The notes beneath the pieces were generated by a model that saw only the letters and a list, made by a program, of their open reading frames with translations, was not told where the DNA came from and ran no database searches. This document shows positions 35,653 through 44,438 of a stretch of DNA of 64,000 nucleotides, piece by piece. Origin of the DNA: Paenibacillus phocaeensis. GTDB taxonomy: Bacteria > Bacillota > Bacilli > Paenibacillales > Paenibacillaceae. The translations under genes were made by a program, and so were the position numbers. How positions within the stretch are numbered: position 1 is the first letter of the stretch; each line of letters opens with the position of its first letter. The stretch spans positions 1 to 64,000 of the forward strand of contig NZ_FCOQ01000007.1 in the NCBI RefSeq assembly GCF_900021165.1. Direction: 5' to 3'.

Positions 35653-35697
35653 CAAAAAAAACCGTATTCCCCGAGTGAGTTCTCGGAGAGAACGGTT
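35653..35697 (-). terminator. Terminator between the kinase and transporter operons
   Basis: On the minus strand a stem of AACCGT..TCTCCGAG with CTCGGGGA..ACGGTT is followed by eight T residues, starting a few nt after the kinase stop. It separates the regulatory genes from the transporter genes. Confidence 0.9.
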
Positions 35698-35701
35698 CAA
35701 A

Positions 35702-37531
35702 TCACTGCACTCTATGCGGCGGCGGGGGCCCGTCCGGAAACGTCAGGCTGACCGTCGTTCCTTCGCCAGGCTTGGACGTCACGTTCAAGCAACCTGCACC
35801 TCCGCTATACAGACGCAGCCGTTCCCAGACATTGTACAATCCATAGCTGGACAATCCATAGTTGGACGTCGAGGACGGAAGCGACGAGAAACTTGCGAAC
35901 AGTTCACGCACCTTATCCTCGCTCATGCCCGCGCCGTTGTCGGCGATGCGGATCACGAAGCCGCCTCCCTGCTCGAAAACTTCCAGCCGGATGCAGCCAT
36001 GATGGCCTCCCTCGTTCTGTATACCATGTATAATCGCGTTCTCGATGATCGGCTGCACGATCAGCTTCGGCAGTAACCGTCCGGCTAGCGAATCAGGATA
36101 CATCAGCTCGTATTCGAAACTGTGGAACCGCTGCTTCTGGATCTCGAGATATGCCTTCGCGAGGTTCATTTCCTCCTCCAGCGTGACGATATCCTTGCCC
36201 TTACTCAGGCTTAGCCGGAAATACTGCGCGAGCATTTGCAGCATCCGGCTGATGTCCTTTGCCCCTTTCGTCAGCGCCATCCAGTTGATCGTATCGAGCG
36301 CATTATAGAGGAAGTGGGGGTTGATTTGCGCCTGCAGCACCCGCATCCGCGCTTCCTTCTCCTTTTCCTTTGTCTGATAGTTGTCCTCCAGCAACTGCTG
36401 CAGCGTGCTCAGCATACGGGTCACGCTTTTCTCCAACTGAATGACCACGCCGCGGCTCCGGGGAAGTCCCTCCTCGATCACCACCGCGCCCCGCTCCTTC
36501 AACTGTTCGGTGATTTGCCGCAGTCTCGCAATCATGCTGCGGTTGACATTGGCAAATACGAGGAACGCGCCCAAGATGACCAGCAGCATCAGAGACAAAC
36601 TCAGAACAATGGAAAAGCCGACGTTAAAGTCCGCATTCGTCCGGTTGATCAGGCGAACGGGCAACAGCGAGACGACTTTCCATCCGTTCTCATCCAACGT
36701 GTCGAAAATCATATAATAGGCCTCGTCGTCAATCGTCATGCGCCGAATACCCGAGGCCTGATCCCGCACCGCATTGAACATATCCAGCTGCAGCAGCCGC
36801 GTTCCGATCTGATCCTCCTGCGTTTGGGATATAATGAGGCCGTTGCCATCGACGATATACATCGTGCGATTCGACTTCGGATACTCCGCCTGCGCGAGAA
36901 TAGCCGACAGGTTGGCCTCCGGTACGTCCAGTTCCAGAAGGCCGACAATTCGAGCGTAATTGCCTGGATCCCGGATGATGCGGGCGGAAGAGACAACCCG
37001 AACCGAGCTCGGCGATCCAAGGTAGGAGACCGTTCGCGTGGGAATCCAGTACACGCCGCCATTGCTCCTCATCACCTGCCCGTACCATGGCTCCTCCTTG
37101 GCTTCGTCGAGGCTAAAAAAGTTGACGTGCTCGCGCGCGTACATTTTGTCGGGATTGACGTACAGCTTGATCTTGCGAATGTCACTGCCCTGCAGACTGC
37201 GAACCAGATTGCCCAGCTTGGCCTCTTCCTGAACCTGGCTGTAATGCGTGCCTGCCAGCGGATCGCTAACCAACAAGGCGTACAGATCCGTGTTCAAGAT
37301 CAGCGCGTCGGAAATCTCGTCGACTTTGGACAAGCGGTAATCTAAGTTGATCTTAACCTGCCGGATCGAGTTCAGAATCGACATCGTAACTTGCCGCTCA
37401 AAAATGTCCTCGGATCGTTGGAAGTAGTAATGCAACAGCACGCCGGCCGGCAGTAATACAATAAGCAAATAGAGGATAATTGTCCTTCTGCACTCCGCCC
37501 ATAGCAGACGGAATTTGCGAACCACGCCCAT
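35702..37531 (-). CDS. Sensor histidine kinase of the YesM family (second locus)
   Basis: 609 residues. Membrane segment 1 (about 17-36, RTIILYLLIVLLPAGVLLHYYF), an extracellular dCache-like region of about 250 residues, membrane segment 2 near 300 (VGFSIVLSLSLMLLVILGAFLVF), a His_kinase domain with AQINPHFLYNALDTIN near 404 and a HATPase domain (IRIADNGAGMSEDKV, YGLSSYGLYNVWERL). GGAGG lies about 10 nt before the ATG. It should phosphorylate the response regulator encoded two genes upstream; an SGNH hydrolase gene sits between them. Confidence 0.93.
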   Translation of the reverse strand: MGVVRKFRLLWAECRRTIILYLLIVLLPAGVLLHYYFQRSEDIFERQVTMSILNSIRQVKINLDYRLSKVDEISDALILNTDLYALLVSDPLAGTHYSQVQEEAKLGNLVRSLQGSDIRKIKLYVNPDKMYAREHVNFFSLDEAKEEPWYGQVMRSNGGVYWIPTRTVSYLGSPSSVRVVSSARIIRDPGNYARIVGLLELDVPEANLSAILAQAEYPKSNRTMYIVDGNGLIISQTQEDQIGTRLLQLDMFNAVRDQASGIRRMTIDDEAYYMIFDTLDENGWKVVSLLPVRLINRTNADFNVGFSIVLSLSLMLLVILGAFLVFANVNRSMIARLRQITEQLKERGAVVIEEGLPRSRGVVIQLEKSVTRMLSTLQQLLEDNYQTKEKEKEARMRVLQAQINPHFLYNALDTINWMALTKGAKDISRMLQMLAQYFRLSLSKGKDIVTLEEEMNLAKAYLEIQKQRFHSFEYELMYPDSLAGRLLPKLIVQPIIENAIIHGIQNEGGHHGCIRLEVFEQGGGFVIRIADNGAGMSEDKVRELFASFSSLPSSTSNYGLSSYGLYNVWERLRLYSGGAGCLNVTSKPGEGTTVSLTFPDGPPPPHRVQ

Positions 37532-37558
37532 CGCTGGTGCACCTCCTCTCTTCCGATA

Positions 37559-38185
37559 TCAAAGCGCCGCCAGGAATGGGATGGCCAGTTCGGCGATCCG
37601 CCGGTGACCCGCCTCGTTTGGGTGCAGCCGATCGCTAGTCAGCACGTCCAGCGTCAGCTTATTGAAACCGCTTTGGGTGTGTAAATCCAGCACGGGCAAA
37701 GCGTACGCTTTCCCTAGCAGGATAATGGCATCGGCGTAATCCGCCAGCAAGGCATCTTGGCCGTTGCGCCGCTCGCTGTCAAAGCCATCCTTGTCCCGCT
37801 GCAGCGGGGTCCAAAGGTTCAGACGACAGAAAGGATTGCGCGCCAGCACACCTTCGACAAGCGTCTGATAGGCGCCGCAAAAGGTACGGATATCAAAGGG
37901 CGCCTGACCGACCGGGCGAAGGTCGCCGAGAGGCATACTCAGACGGTAGTCGTTCGTGCCTGCGAAGATAGTGACGCAGTCGTAGGTCCTTTCCAGGCGC
38001 TCGCCCATATAAACCGTCGCCCCTTCGTCCCTGTCGCTGCCCGCCGTCATCGGACAGCCGCTCTTGCCATAATTGCCGACTCGCTCGAATGCAAGCGCTT
38101 GCGAAACCAGCGGCTGATAGCCGTTTGCAGCAGTAATACTGTCGCCGAGCGTAGCCCAGCTTTTGCCCCGCCAACGTTCTCTCAT
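37559..38185 (-). CDS. SGNH/GDSL hydrolase
   Basis: 208 residues, single-domain SGNH hydrolase. Block I is TLGDSIT (nucleophile Ser16), block III is FAGTNDY and block V is DRLHPN with the catalytic Asp and His. There is no signal peptide, so it may deacylate an imported sugar ester or another acylated metabolite. The ATG at 38185 is chosen because GGAGG lies 8 nt upstream, inside the end of the response regulator gene; the ATG at 38191 is too close to it. Its position between the response regulator and kinase genes ties it to the sugar sensed by this locus, which suggests an acetylated glycan; this is inference. Confidence 0.9.
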   Translation of the reverse strand: MRERWRGKSWATLGDSITAANGYQPLVSQALAFERVGNYGKSGCPMTAGSDRDEGATVYMGERLERTYDCVTIFAGTNDYRLSMPLGDLRPVGQAPFDIRTFCGAYQTLVEGVLARNPFCRLNLWTPLQRDKDGFDSERRNGQDALLADYADAIILLGKAYALPVLDLHTQSGFNKLTLDVLTSDRLHPNEAGHRRIAELAIPFLAAL

Positions 38186-38190
38186 GATCA

Positions 38191-39822
38191 TTACCTCCGA
38201 TGAATGTCCCTGTAATCACTTGGCGTCATGCCCGTGTATTTGCGAAATTGCTTCGTGAAATAGCTCGGTTCTACATAGCCGATAGCCTGACTGATGTCCG
38301 CCAGCTTCTTGTCCGTCTCCTTGAGCATTTCCTTCGCCTTCTCCATCCGAACTCTCGTGATATATTCATTGATGGTCTCCCCCGTCTCCTGCTTGAAGAG
38401 CAGACAGATATACGTCTTGGCCAGATAAACCCGCTGTGCGATATCCGAAATCGTCAAGTTCTCCGCATAACGCTCGCCGATGATTCGGATGATCCTCCCG
38501 ATGACGTCGTCACGGGCCTTCTTGAACGACTTGGTCTCCACCTGGCGGCAGATTGAAAACAAATAATGCTTTAAATGACGGCTCATCTCGTCCAGCGTCT
38601 CCAACTTAAGCAGTTGCTCCCACACTTCGGATTCTTCACCGTTCTGGAGGCCGGTGCGAAGGCCGAATTCAGATAGAAATTGCGAGGCGACGAGCAACAC
38701 CTGCAAGCAAATCCGCTGACAATCCTTATAGCCGATCCCGCGGCTGAGGATCAGTTCTCGAAATATCGCCTCCAGCAACTGCTCGACCTGTTCCGCGTCG
38801 CCCGTCTTGAGCACGGATGCGATCGCCGCCAGCAACTCGTTGATGCGCCGGTAATCCACGTCTTTGCGGGCCGCCATTGCGTCATACATGACGGCCTGGT
38901 TCCGACCGAGGAATAACTTGCGTTCGATCGCTTCCGCAGCCGTCTGGTAACTATCGGTCAGTTGGCCCAAGTGCGCGGCGGTGCCGCCGATGCCGATCGT
39001 CAGGTTGATCTCCGCCAGCCGTTTTAGGAACCCGTGCAGGCTGCTCGTCAATTCCTCGACGAACGGAAGAAGGATATCTTCTTCCAACGTCTCCGGTAAA
39101 GCGATGATAAGCACGTATTCGCCGCGGCGATTTTCGAACGCATAACCCGACGTCCGCTGATCGACCAGCTCCTGGCAAATGTTCTGGATCGCAAACGAGA
39201 TCAGTTGCGTGTTCTGCTCCGACATCGCTTCAAACACGGTAATGGCGTTGTCGATACGAATGATGAGCGCGCAATAAGAAGCATCGTACGACAGACGCAG
39301 CTCCAGGAAGTCGATTCGCCTCTCGATCTGGGCGCGGTCCGGATTCCCGTCTCGGATCAGCTGGATCAGGAACTTCTCTTTCAACAGCGGGATGCTCTGT
39401 TGCAGCTTGGTGCTCATCCGCTGCAGCAGGTCATTGGCTTTCTCTTCGCGCTTGGACCTGTCCATGATTTTCTCGACAACGGCCGTCAGTTCATCCAGAT
39501 CGACTGGTTTCAAGATGTAATCCACTGCGTCCATCTTTATTGCCGACTTGAGGTAAGCGATGTCGTCGTAGCCGCTGATATAGACGATCTTGATTTCGGG
39601 CATGACTTCCCTCAGCTGTCTGACCATTTCAATGCCGTCCATCCCGGACATCTTGACATCCGTTAGTACGATATCAGGCCGGCAGCTTTGGGCCAGCGCC
39701 AATCCCTTGATCCCGTTCTCGGCCTCGCCGACCACTTCAATCCCGTATTCAAGCCAGTTGATGCACACTTTAAGCCCGTTACGGGTTGAATATTCATCGT
39801 CCACAATGATCAATTTGTACAT
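38191..39822 (-). CDS. Response regulator, receiver plus AraC-type HTH (second locus)
   Basis: 543 residues. Receiver domain 1-120 with VDDE and phosphoacceptor Asp55 in VLTDVKMS; a long middle region of about 300 residues; C-terminal AraC double HTH (AQRVYLAKTYICLLFKQETGETINEYITRVRMEKAKEML...SQAIGYVEPSYFTKQFRKYTGMTPSDYR). The ATG at 39822 follows GGGAGGG at 8 nt. It is the first gene of the regulatory operon with the SGNH hydrolase and the kinase, and presumably activates the transporter operon downstream. Confidence 0.93.
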   Translation of the reverse strand: MYKLIIVDDEYSTRNGLKVCINWLEYGIEVVGEAENGIKGLALAQSCRPDIVLTDVKMSGMDGIEMVRQLREVMPEIKIVYISGYDDIAYLKSAIKMDAVDYILKPVDLDELTAVVEKIMDRSKREEKANDLLQRMSTKLQQSIPLLKEKFLIQLIRDGNPDRAQIERRIDFLELRLSYDASYCALIIRIDNAITVFEAMSEQNTQLISFAIQNICQELVDQRTSGYAFENRRGEYVLIIALPETLEEDILLPFVEELTSSLHGFLKRLAEINLTIGIGGTAAHLGQLTDSYQTAAEAIERKLFLGRNQAVMYDAMAARKDVDYRRINELLAAIASVLKTGDAEQVEQLLEAIFRELILSRGIGYKDCQRICLQVLLVASQFLSEFGLRTGLQNGEESEVWEQLLKLETLDEMSRHLKHYLFSICRQVETKSFKKARDDVIGRIIRIIGERYAENLTISDIAQRVYLAKTYICLLFKQETGETINEYITRVRMEKAKEMLKETDKKLADISQAIGYVEPSYFTKQFRKYTGMTPSDYRDIHRR

Positions 39823-39940
39823 GAATGGAACCCTCCCGGAAAGCATGGTCTTTTCTCCATTATAAACGGAGGGGGCTGATACAATCGTCCTCAATTATAG
39901 TCGGATATTCAGTAATTGGAATTTGCCCTAATAAAAATAA

Positions 39941-39970
39941 AGCGCCTGCTCCTTTAACGGAACAGGCGCT
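39941..39970 (-). terminator. Terminator after xylB
   Basis: AGCGCCTG..CC / GG..CAGGCGCT stem with a short loop, followed on the minus strand by TTTATTTTTATT. It lies 30 nt after the xylB stop. Confidence 0.88.
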
Positions 39971-40000
39971 ATCACATTCAGTTCGAAAGTCGGCTTAGGC

Positions 40001-41497
40001 TTACCCGCGGAACTCCTGCAGCCCTTCGTTCAGCGAGCGGGTTGCCGCGTAGACTTGCTGGTACAGCTGGAAGAGGCGAGCGTATTTCTCCACGTTGGCC
40101 GGGATCGGCTCATACGTTTTGGCGTAGCCGATAAAGGCGTCGGCGCATTCTTTCAGGCTGCCGAACCAGCCGCTGCCGACGGCGGCCATCATCGCCGCCC
40201 CCATCGCCGGCCCTTGCTCGTTCTTCAGCGCCACGACCGGCTTGCCGAAGATGTCGGCCTGCATCTGCAGCCAGACCGGATTCTTCGCGCCGCCGCCGAT
40301 GGAGATGACGCGCTCGACCTCGATGCCGGCCGCGCGGAACAGGTCAAACGACTCCTGCAGCGAGAAGGTGATGCCTTCCATCACCGCGCGAGCGAGATGC
40401 TCCCGGCGATGCGTGCCGGACAAGCCGATGAAGCTGCCGCGGATCACGCTGTCCGCATGCGGCGTGCGTTCCCCGACCAGATACGGGGTGAACAGCAGCC
40501 CTTCCGACCCCGGCGCAATGTCGCCCACCGGCTTCAGCAACTCGTCAAAGCTCAGCTCCGGCGCCAGCGATTCCTTGAACCAACTCAAGGAATAGCCTGC
40601 GGCCAGCGTGACGCCCATGGCGTAGAAAGCCCCCGGATGGGCATGGTTAAAGAAATGCACCTTGCCCGCGAAATCCTTGCTTTTGTCTTCTTCATACGTC
40701 AAGACAACGCCGGACGTCCCGACGCTGCACAGCGCGTCGCCCTTGCGAACGATGCCCGCGCCCACGGCGCCGCAGGCGTTATCGGCGCCGCCGCCGAACA
40801 CCTTCGTGCCGGCCGACAGACCGGACTCGGCGGCAAATTCCGGCAGCAGCTTGCCGGTGCTCTCGGTGCTGCCCACAAGCGGCGGGCAGAAACCGGCCGG
40901 AAGTCCAAACGCTTCGGCGATCTCCTCGCTCCAGCGGCCCTCCGGCACGTTGAGCAGCAGTGTTCCCGCCGCATCGGAGATTTCCATCTGCACTTGACCG
41001 GTCATGCGGTAACGCAGATAATCCTTCGGCAGGACGAACCGTGCAGCTTTGGCGAACAGCTCCGGCTCATGCTCCTGCACCCAAAGGATTTTCGGCAGCG
41101 TAAAGCCTTCCAGCGCCGCGTTGCGCGTAATGTCGAGCAGCTTGCCGCCCAGCTTCGCTTCAATGTCGCGACATTGCGGGGTGGTCCGGGTATCGTTCCA
41201 CAAGATCGCGTTGCGCAGTACGTTGTTCTGCTCATCCAGCAGCACCAGGCCGTGCATTTGGCCCGAGAAGGACACGCCCTCTACGTCTGCAGCCGCTACG
41301 CCGCTCTCCTTCAGCAGCTGCTTCAGGCAGGCCAGCGTTCCCTTCACCCATTCCTCAGGATTTTGCTCGCTGAATCCAGGACGCTCCTGAATGAGCGGAT
41401 AGGAAGCCGACGCTTCCCCGGCGATCTCCCCGTTCTGGTTCACGAGCAGCGTCTTAACCGAGCTGGTCCCCAGATCGATGCCAATCACATACTTCAT
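40001..41497 (-). CDS. xylB: Xylulokinase
   Basis: 498 residues of the FGGY carbohydrate kinase family. IGIDLGTSSVKTLLVN at the N-terminus is the phosphate-binding motif; SFSGQMHGLVLLD near 80 is characteristic of xylulokinase, and GGGADNACGAVGAGI and ISIGGGAKNPVWLQ are FGGY signature segments. It phosphorylates D-xylulose to xylulose 5-phosphate for the pentose phosphate pathway. The ATG at 41497 follows GGGAGAG at 9 nt. It lies downstream of xylA, with a terminator-like hairpin in the 102-nt spacer. Confidence 0.96.
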   Translation of the reverse strand: MKYVIGIDLGTSSVKTLLVNQNGEIAGEASASYPLIQERPGFSEQNPEEWVKGTLACLKQLLKESGVAAADVEGVSFSGQMHGLVLLDEQNNVLRNAILWNDTRTTPQCRDIEAKLGGKLLDITRNAALEGFTLPKILWVQEHEPELFAKAARFVLPKDYLRYRMTGQVQMEISDAAGTLLLNVPEGRWSEEIAEAFGLPAGFCPPLVGSTESTGKLLPEFAAESGLSAGTKVFGGGADNACGAVGAGIVRKGDALCSVGTSGVVLTYEEDKSKDFAGKVHFFNHAHPGAFYAMGVTLAAGYSLSWFKESLAPELSFDELLKPVGDIAPGSEGLLFTPYLVGERTPHADSVIRGSFIGLSGTHRREHLARAVMEGITFSLQESFDLFRAAGIEVERVISIGGGAKNPVWLQMQADIFGKPVVALKNEQGPAMGAAMMAAVGSGWFGSLKECADAFIGYAKTYEPIPANVEKYARLFQLYQQVYAATRSLNEGLQEFRG

Positions 41498-41543
41498 TGT
41501 GATACTCTCCCTTCGCATGATCCCCTAAGGGGCCTTATACCAC

Positions 41544-41570
41544 AAAAAGGGACGGCAGGCGTCCCCTTTT
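41544..41570 (-). terminator. Intercistronic terminator between xylA and xylB
   Basis: On the minus strand AAAGGGGACG and CGTCCCTTT pair with one bulge around a short loop, followed by TTTTTG. A second palindrome, CCCCTAAGGGG, lies at 41522-41532 just before the xylB ribosome binding site. Partial termination would lower xylB relative to xylA. Confidence 0.75.
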
Positions 41571-41599
41571 GGAATGGCGGTTCAAAAACTCGTCTCTTC

Positions 41600-42916
41600 T
41601 TATTTCGTACCGAAGATGTATTCGTTCAAACGGGCTTTTACCAGCTCGAGGTGGTTTGATTTGTTCACGATATGGCTATGCTCCAAAGCATAGGCTTCCA
41701 GCGTTTTGAAGTTGGCTTTGCCGGATACGATGTCGGCGCCGATGCCGGATTTGAAGCTGGCATAACGTTCGTCCAGCAGGTTCTCGATGAATTTGTCTTC
41801 GATCATCTTGCCGGCTACTTTCAAGCCTTTTGCGAACGTATCCATACCCGCGATATGAGCATAGAACAAGTCTTCCGGCTCGAAGGAGCTGCGTCTTACT
41901 TTGGCGTCGAAGTTAACGCCGCCGGAGCCCAGACCGCCGTTTTGCAGGATTTCATACATCGCCAGCGTTACGGCATACAAGTCTGTTGGGAATTCGTCGG
42001 TATCCCAGCCGAGCAGCATGTCGCCTTGGTTGGCGTCGATCGAACCAAGCATGTTGTTGATGCGGGCTACGCGCAGCTCATGTTCAAACGTATGGCCAGC
42101 CAGCGTCGCATGGTTCGCTTCCAGGTTAAGCTTGAAGTGGTCTTGCAAACCGTATCTTTGCAGGAACGCAATGGTTGTCGCTGCATCGAAATCATATTGG
42201 TGTTTGGTTGGTTCTTTCGGTTTCGGCTCGATCAGGAATTGGCCTTTGAAGCCGATTTCCTTCGCATAGTCGATGGCCATTTGGAAGAATCTCGCCAGGT
42301 TGTCGAGCTCCAGCGCCATATCGGTATTCAACAGAGACTCGTAACCTTCGCGGCCGCCCCAGAACACATAGTTTTCAGCGCCCAGCTCAAGCGCCGTTTC
42401 CAGACCTTTCTTCACTTGGGCTGCAGCATAGGCAAATACATCGGCATTGGAAGTAGTTGCTGCGCCATGCACGTAACGCGGATTGGAGAACATATTCGCC
42501 GTGTTCCAGAGCAGCTTAACGCCGGTTTGCTTCATGCCTTCTTTGATTTTAGCCACAATCACGTCAAGATTCTCGTTCGATTCTTTCAGCGTAGCGCCTT
42601 CCGGAGCAACGTCAACGTCATGGAAGCAGAAATACGGAGCGCCGAGCTTCTCCAGGAATTCGAAATTCACCTCAACGCGAGCTTTGGCCAGATCCAGACC
42701 GCTTACCGTTTCCCAAGGGCGAATCATGTTGCCTTGACCAAACGGATCGCTGCCGTTCATCGTCAGCGTGTGCCAGTAAGCAACCGCAAAACGCAGGTGT
42801 TCTTTCATTGGTTTGCCAAGGACGACTTCATTCTCGTTATAATGTTTAAATGCCAGCGGATTGTTGGAGCCTGCACCTTCATACTGAATTTTGCTAATGT
42901 TCTTGAAATAACTCAC
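41600..42916 (-). CDS. xylA: Xylose isomerase
   Basis: 438 residues, class II xylose isomerase. [12 protein letters not shown] near residue 100 carries the catalytic His-Asp, [16 protein letters not shown] near 185 is a family signature, and [17 protein letters not shown] near 233 supplies metal ligands. It converts D-xylose to D-xylulose in the cytoplasm. The start is a GTG: two adjacent GTG codons lie at 42919 and 42916, and the second is preferred because GGAGG is 8 nt away and homologues begin MxYFxN. Its promoter and operator lie at 43019-43056. Confidence 0.96.
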   Translation of the reverse strand: MSYFKNISKIQYEGAGSNNPLAFKHYNENEVVLGKPMKEHLRFAVAYWHTLTMNGSDPFGQGNMIRPWETVSGLDLAKARVEVNFEFLEKLGAPYFCFHDVDVAPEGATLKESNENLDVIVAKIKEGMKQTGVKLLWNTANMFSNPRYVHGAATTSNADVFAYAAAQVKKGLETALELGAENYVFWGGREGYESLLNTDMALELDNLARFFQMAIDYAKEIGFKGQFLIEPKPKEPTKHQYDFDAATTIAFLQRYGLQDHFKLNLEANHATLAGHTFEHELRVARINNMLGSIDANQGDMLLGWDTDEFPTDLYAVTLAMYEILQNGGLGSGGVNFDAKVRRSSFEPEDLFYAHIAGMDTFAKGLKVAGKMIEDKFIENLLDERYASFKSGIGADIVSGKANFKTLEAYALEHSHIVNKSNHLELVKARLNEYIFGTK

Positions 42917-42979
42917 CACTAATTCCTCCCAGCCAGAGATTAAATTTAAGTAAGCCTTTACATCCTGTCGATTATGAGT

Positions 42980-43009
42980 AGCATGCCCCCTGAATCAGGG
43001 CAGCATGCT
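42980..43009 (-). other. Strong hairpin in the xylA 5' leader
   Basis: AGCATGC..CCCTGA pairs with TCAGGG..GCATGCT around a 2-4 nt loop. It lies between the predicted transcription start and the xylA ribosome binding site. It has no T-run, so an mRNA-stabilising 5' hairpin is more likely than an attenuator. Confidence 0.7.
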
Positions 43010-43018
43010 TACACCTAG

Positions 43019-43047
43019 ATCGTATCACGTTCAACTTAGTTTGTCTA
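43019..43047 (-). promoter_or_regulatory. Predicted xylA promoter
   Basis: On the minus strand TAGACA (43042-43047) and TACGAT (43019-43024) are separated by exactly 17 bp. The -35 hexamer lies inside the XylR operator, as expected for steric repression. Confidence 0.7.
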
Positions 43048-43056
43048 GCGAACTAA
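43036..43056. promoter_or_regulatory. XylR operator (xylO-like)
   Basis: TTAGTT and AACTAA form inverted arms around a 9-bp centre, close to Bacillus xylO, in which TTAGTTTGTT and AACAAACTAA are the arms. It lies between xylA and xylR and covers the xylA -35 region, so XylR bound here without xylose would block transcription. Confidence 0.8.
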
Positions 43057-43151
43057 CAAAGTTATTGATTTCACCCGGGACATTTATGTTATGATGCGTA
43101 TAGACCTAAATTCGCCATGCCGGAAGGCATGGGCATACCGAGGGAGTTTAT

Positions 43152-44351
43152 ATGAAAATCACAGGCGACCAGCAGCTCATCAAAAAAATGAATAAAACCA
43201 TCGTCCTGGATACGATCCGTCAGCGTCAGCCCTTATCCCGCGCGGATATCTCCGCTGCCATTGGCTTGAACAAGGCAACCGTATCGTCCCTCGTCTCCGA
43301 GCTGATCGACAGTCATTTGGTTACCGAGATCGGCCCCGGTGAATCCAGCGGCGGACGTAAGCCAACCCTGCTCCTCTTCAATCGCAGCGCCGGATATGCC
43401 GTCGGCATCGATATACGCGTCAAAGATTTACTGGCTGTGCTCGTCGACCTGGAGGGGCATGTGCTTCAGGAAAAATTAGTCCCGCTCACCGACTTCACCC
43501 CGGACCACGTGCTAGAACAGATCCGTAAGACGATCCGCCAGTTTCGCAAAAAAGTGCCCGAATCCCCGTACGGAATCGTCGGGATCGGGATTGGCGTCCC
43601 CGGGCTCGTCGACGACCAGAGCCGGGTGATCTCCGCTCCGAACCTGGACTGGAACCAGGTCGATCTGTATGAATCGCTGGCCTCCGAGTTCGGGGCCAAT
43701 CTTCATATTGATAACGAGGCCAATGCCGGTGCGATTGGCGAGAAGCTATACGGCGCCGGCCGCGAAGCCCGGAATCTGATCTACCTCAGTATCGGGATCG
43801 GGATCGGCTCCGGCATCATCGTCGGCGGCGAGTTGTACCGCGGCACGTCGAATTTCTCCGGCGAGGTCGGACATATGACCGTTGCCGAGAATGGCCCGCT
43901 CTGCCGCTGCGGCAACCGCGGCTGCTGGGAGACGCTCGCCTCGGAGAAGGCGCTGCTTGACCGGGCCGCCAAGCTGTGGGGCAACTCGGCTCCGGATCTG
44001 GAAGAGCTTATCCGCATGGCCCGCGGCGGCGAACCTCGAGCGACTGAGCTCCTGAACGAGATCGGCGCTCAGCTTGGTGTGGGGTTGGCCAACCTGGTCA
44101 ACATCCTGAATCCGGAGCTGATCGTGATCGGCAACCGGCTGTCGCTTGCCGGCGACCTGCTTCAGGAGGCAATGCTGCGTACGATCGAGAACCGCAGTTT
44201 ATCCTATCACCGGAAGAAAAGCGGGGTCGCCTTCGCGAATCTGGGGATCCGGTCTACAGCACTGGGCGCAGCCTCAATGCCAATCACTGCGTTCCTCAGC
44301 GAACCCGACCCGGCTCCTGTACAGGAAGGCAGCACCTCCGCCGGGCTATAA
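43152..44351 (+). CDS. xylR: ROK-family xylose repressor
   Basis: 399 residues. An N-terminal winged helix (PLSRADISAAIGLNKATVSSLVSEL, residues about 28-52) is followed by a ROK sugar-binding domain with the glycine-rich segment SIGIGIGSGIIVGGELYRG and the zinc motif CRCGNRGCWE. XylR represses xylAB until xylose binds. It is divergent from xylA with a xylO-like site between; GAGGGAG lies about 7 nt before the ATG. Confidence 0.95.
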   Translation: MKITGDQQLIKKMNKTIVLDTIRQRQPLSRADISAAIGLNKATVSSLVSELIDSHLVTEIGPGESSGGRKPTLLLFNRSAGYAVGIDIRVKDLLAVLVDLEGHVLQEKLVPLTDFTPDHVLEQIRKTIRQFRKKVPESPYGIVGIGIGVPGLVDDQSRVISAPNLDWNQVDLYESLASEFGANLHIDNEANAGAIGEKLYGAGREARNLIYLSIGIGIGSGIIVGGELYRGTSNFSGEVGHMTVAENGPLCRCGNRGCWETLASEKALLDRAAKLWGNSAPDLEELIRMARGGEPRATELLNEIGAQLGVGLANLVNILNPELIVIGNRLSLAGDLLQEAMLRTIENRSLSYHRKKSGVAFANLGIRSTALGAASMPITAFLSEPDPAPVQEGSTSAGL

Positions 44352-44357
44352 TTTTAC

Positions 44358-44410
44358 ACCAATCACCCGCAGCATCGTGTATCCAATACACCATCCTGCG
44401 GGTGATTGGT
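44358..44410. terminator. Bidirectional terminator between xylR and the GGDEF-EAL gene
   Basis: A perfect 15-bp inverted repeat (ACCAATCACCCGCAG / CTGCGGGTGATTGGT) encloses a 23-nt loop that can itself form GTGTAT/ATACAC. It lies between the convergent ends of xylR and the diguanylate cyclase-phosphodiesterase gene. Confidence 0.8.
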
Positions 44411-44438
44411 TTAGGTTGATTCCCTTCTGATTTCAGGG

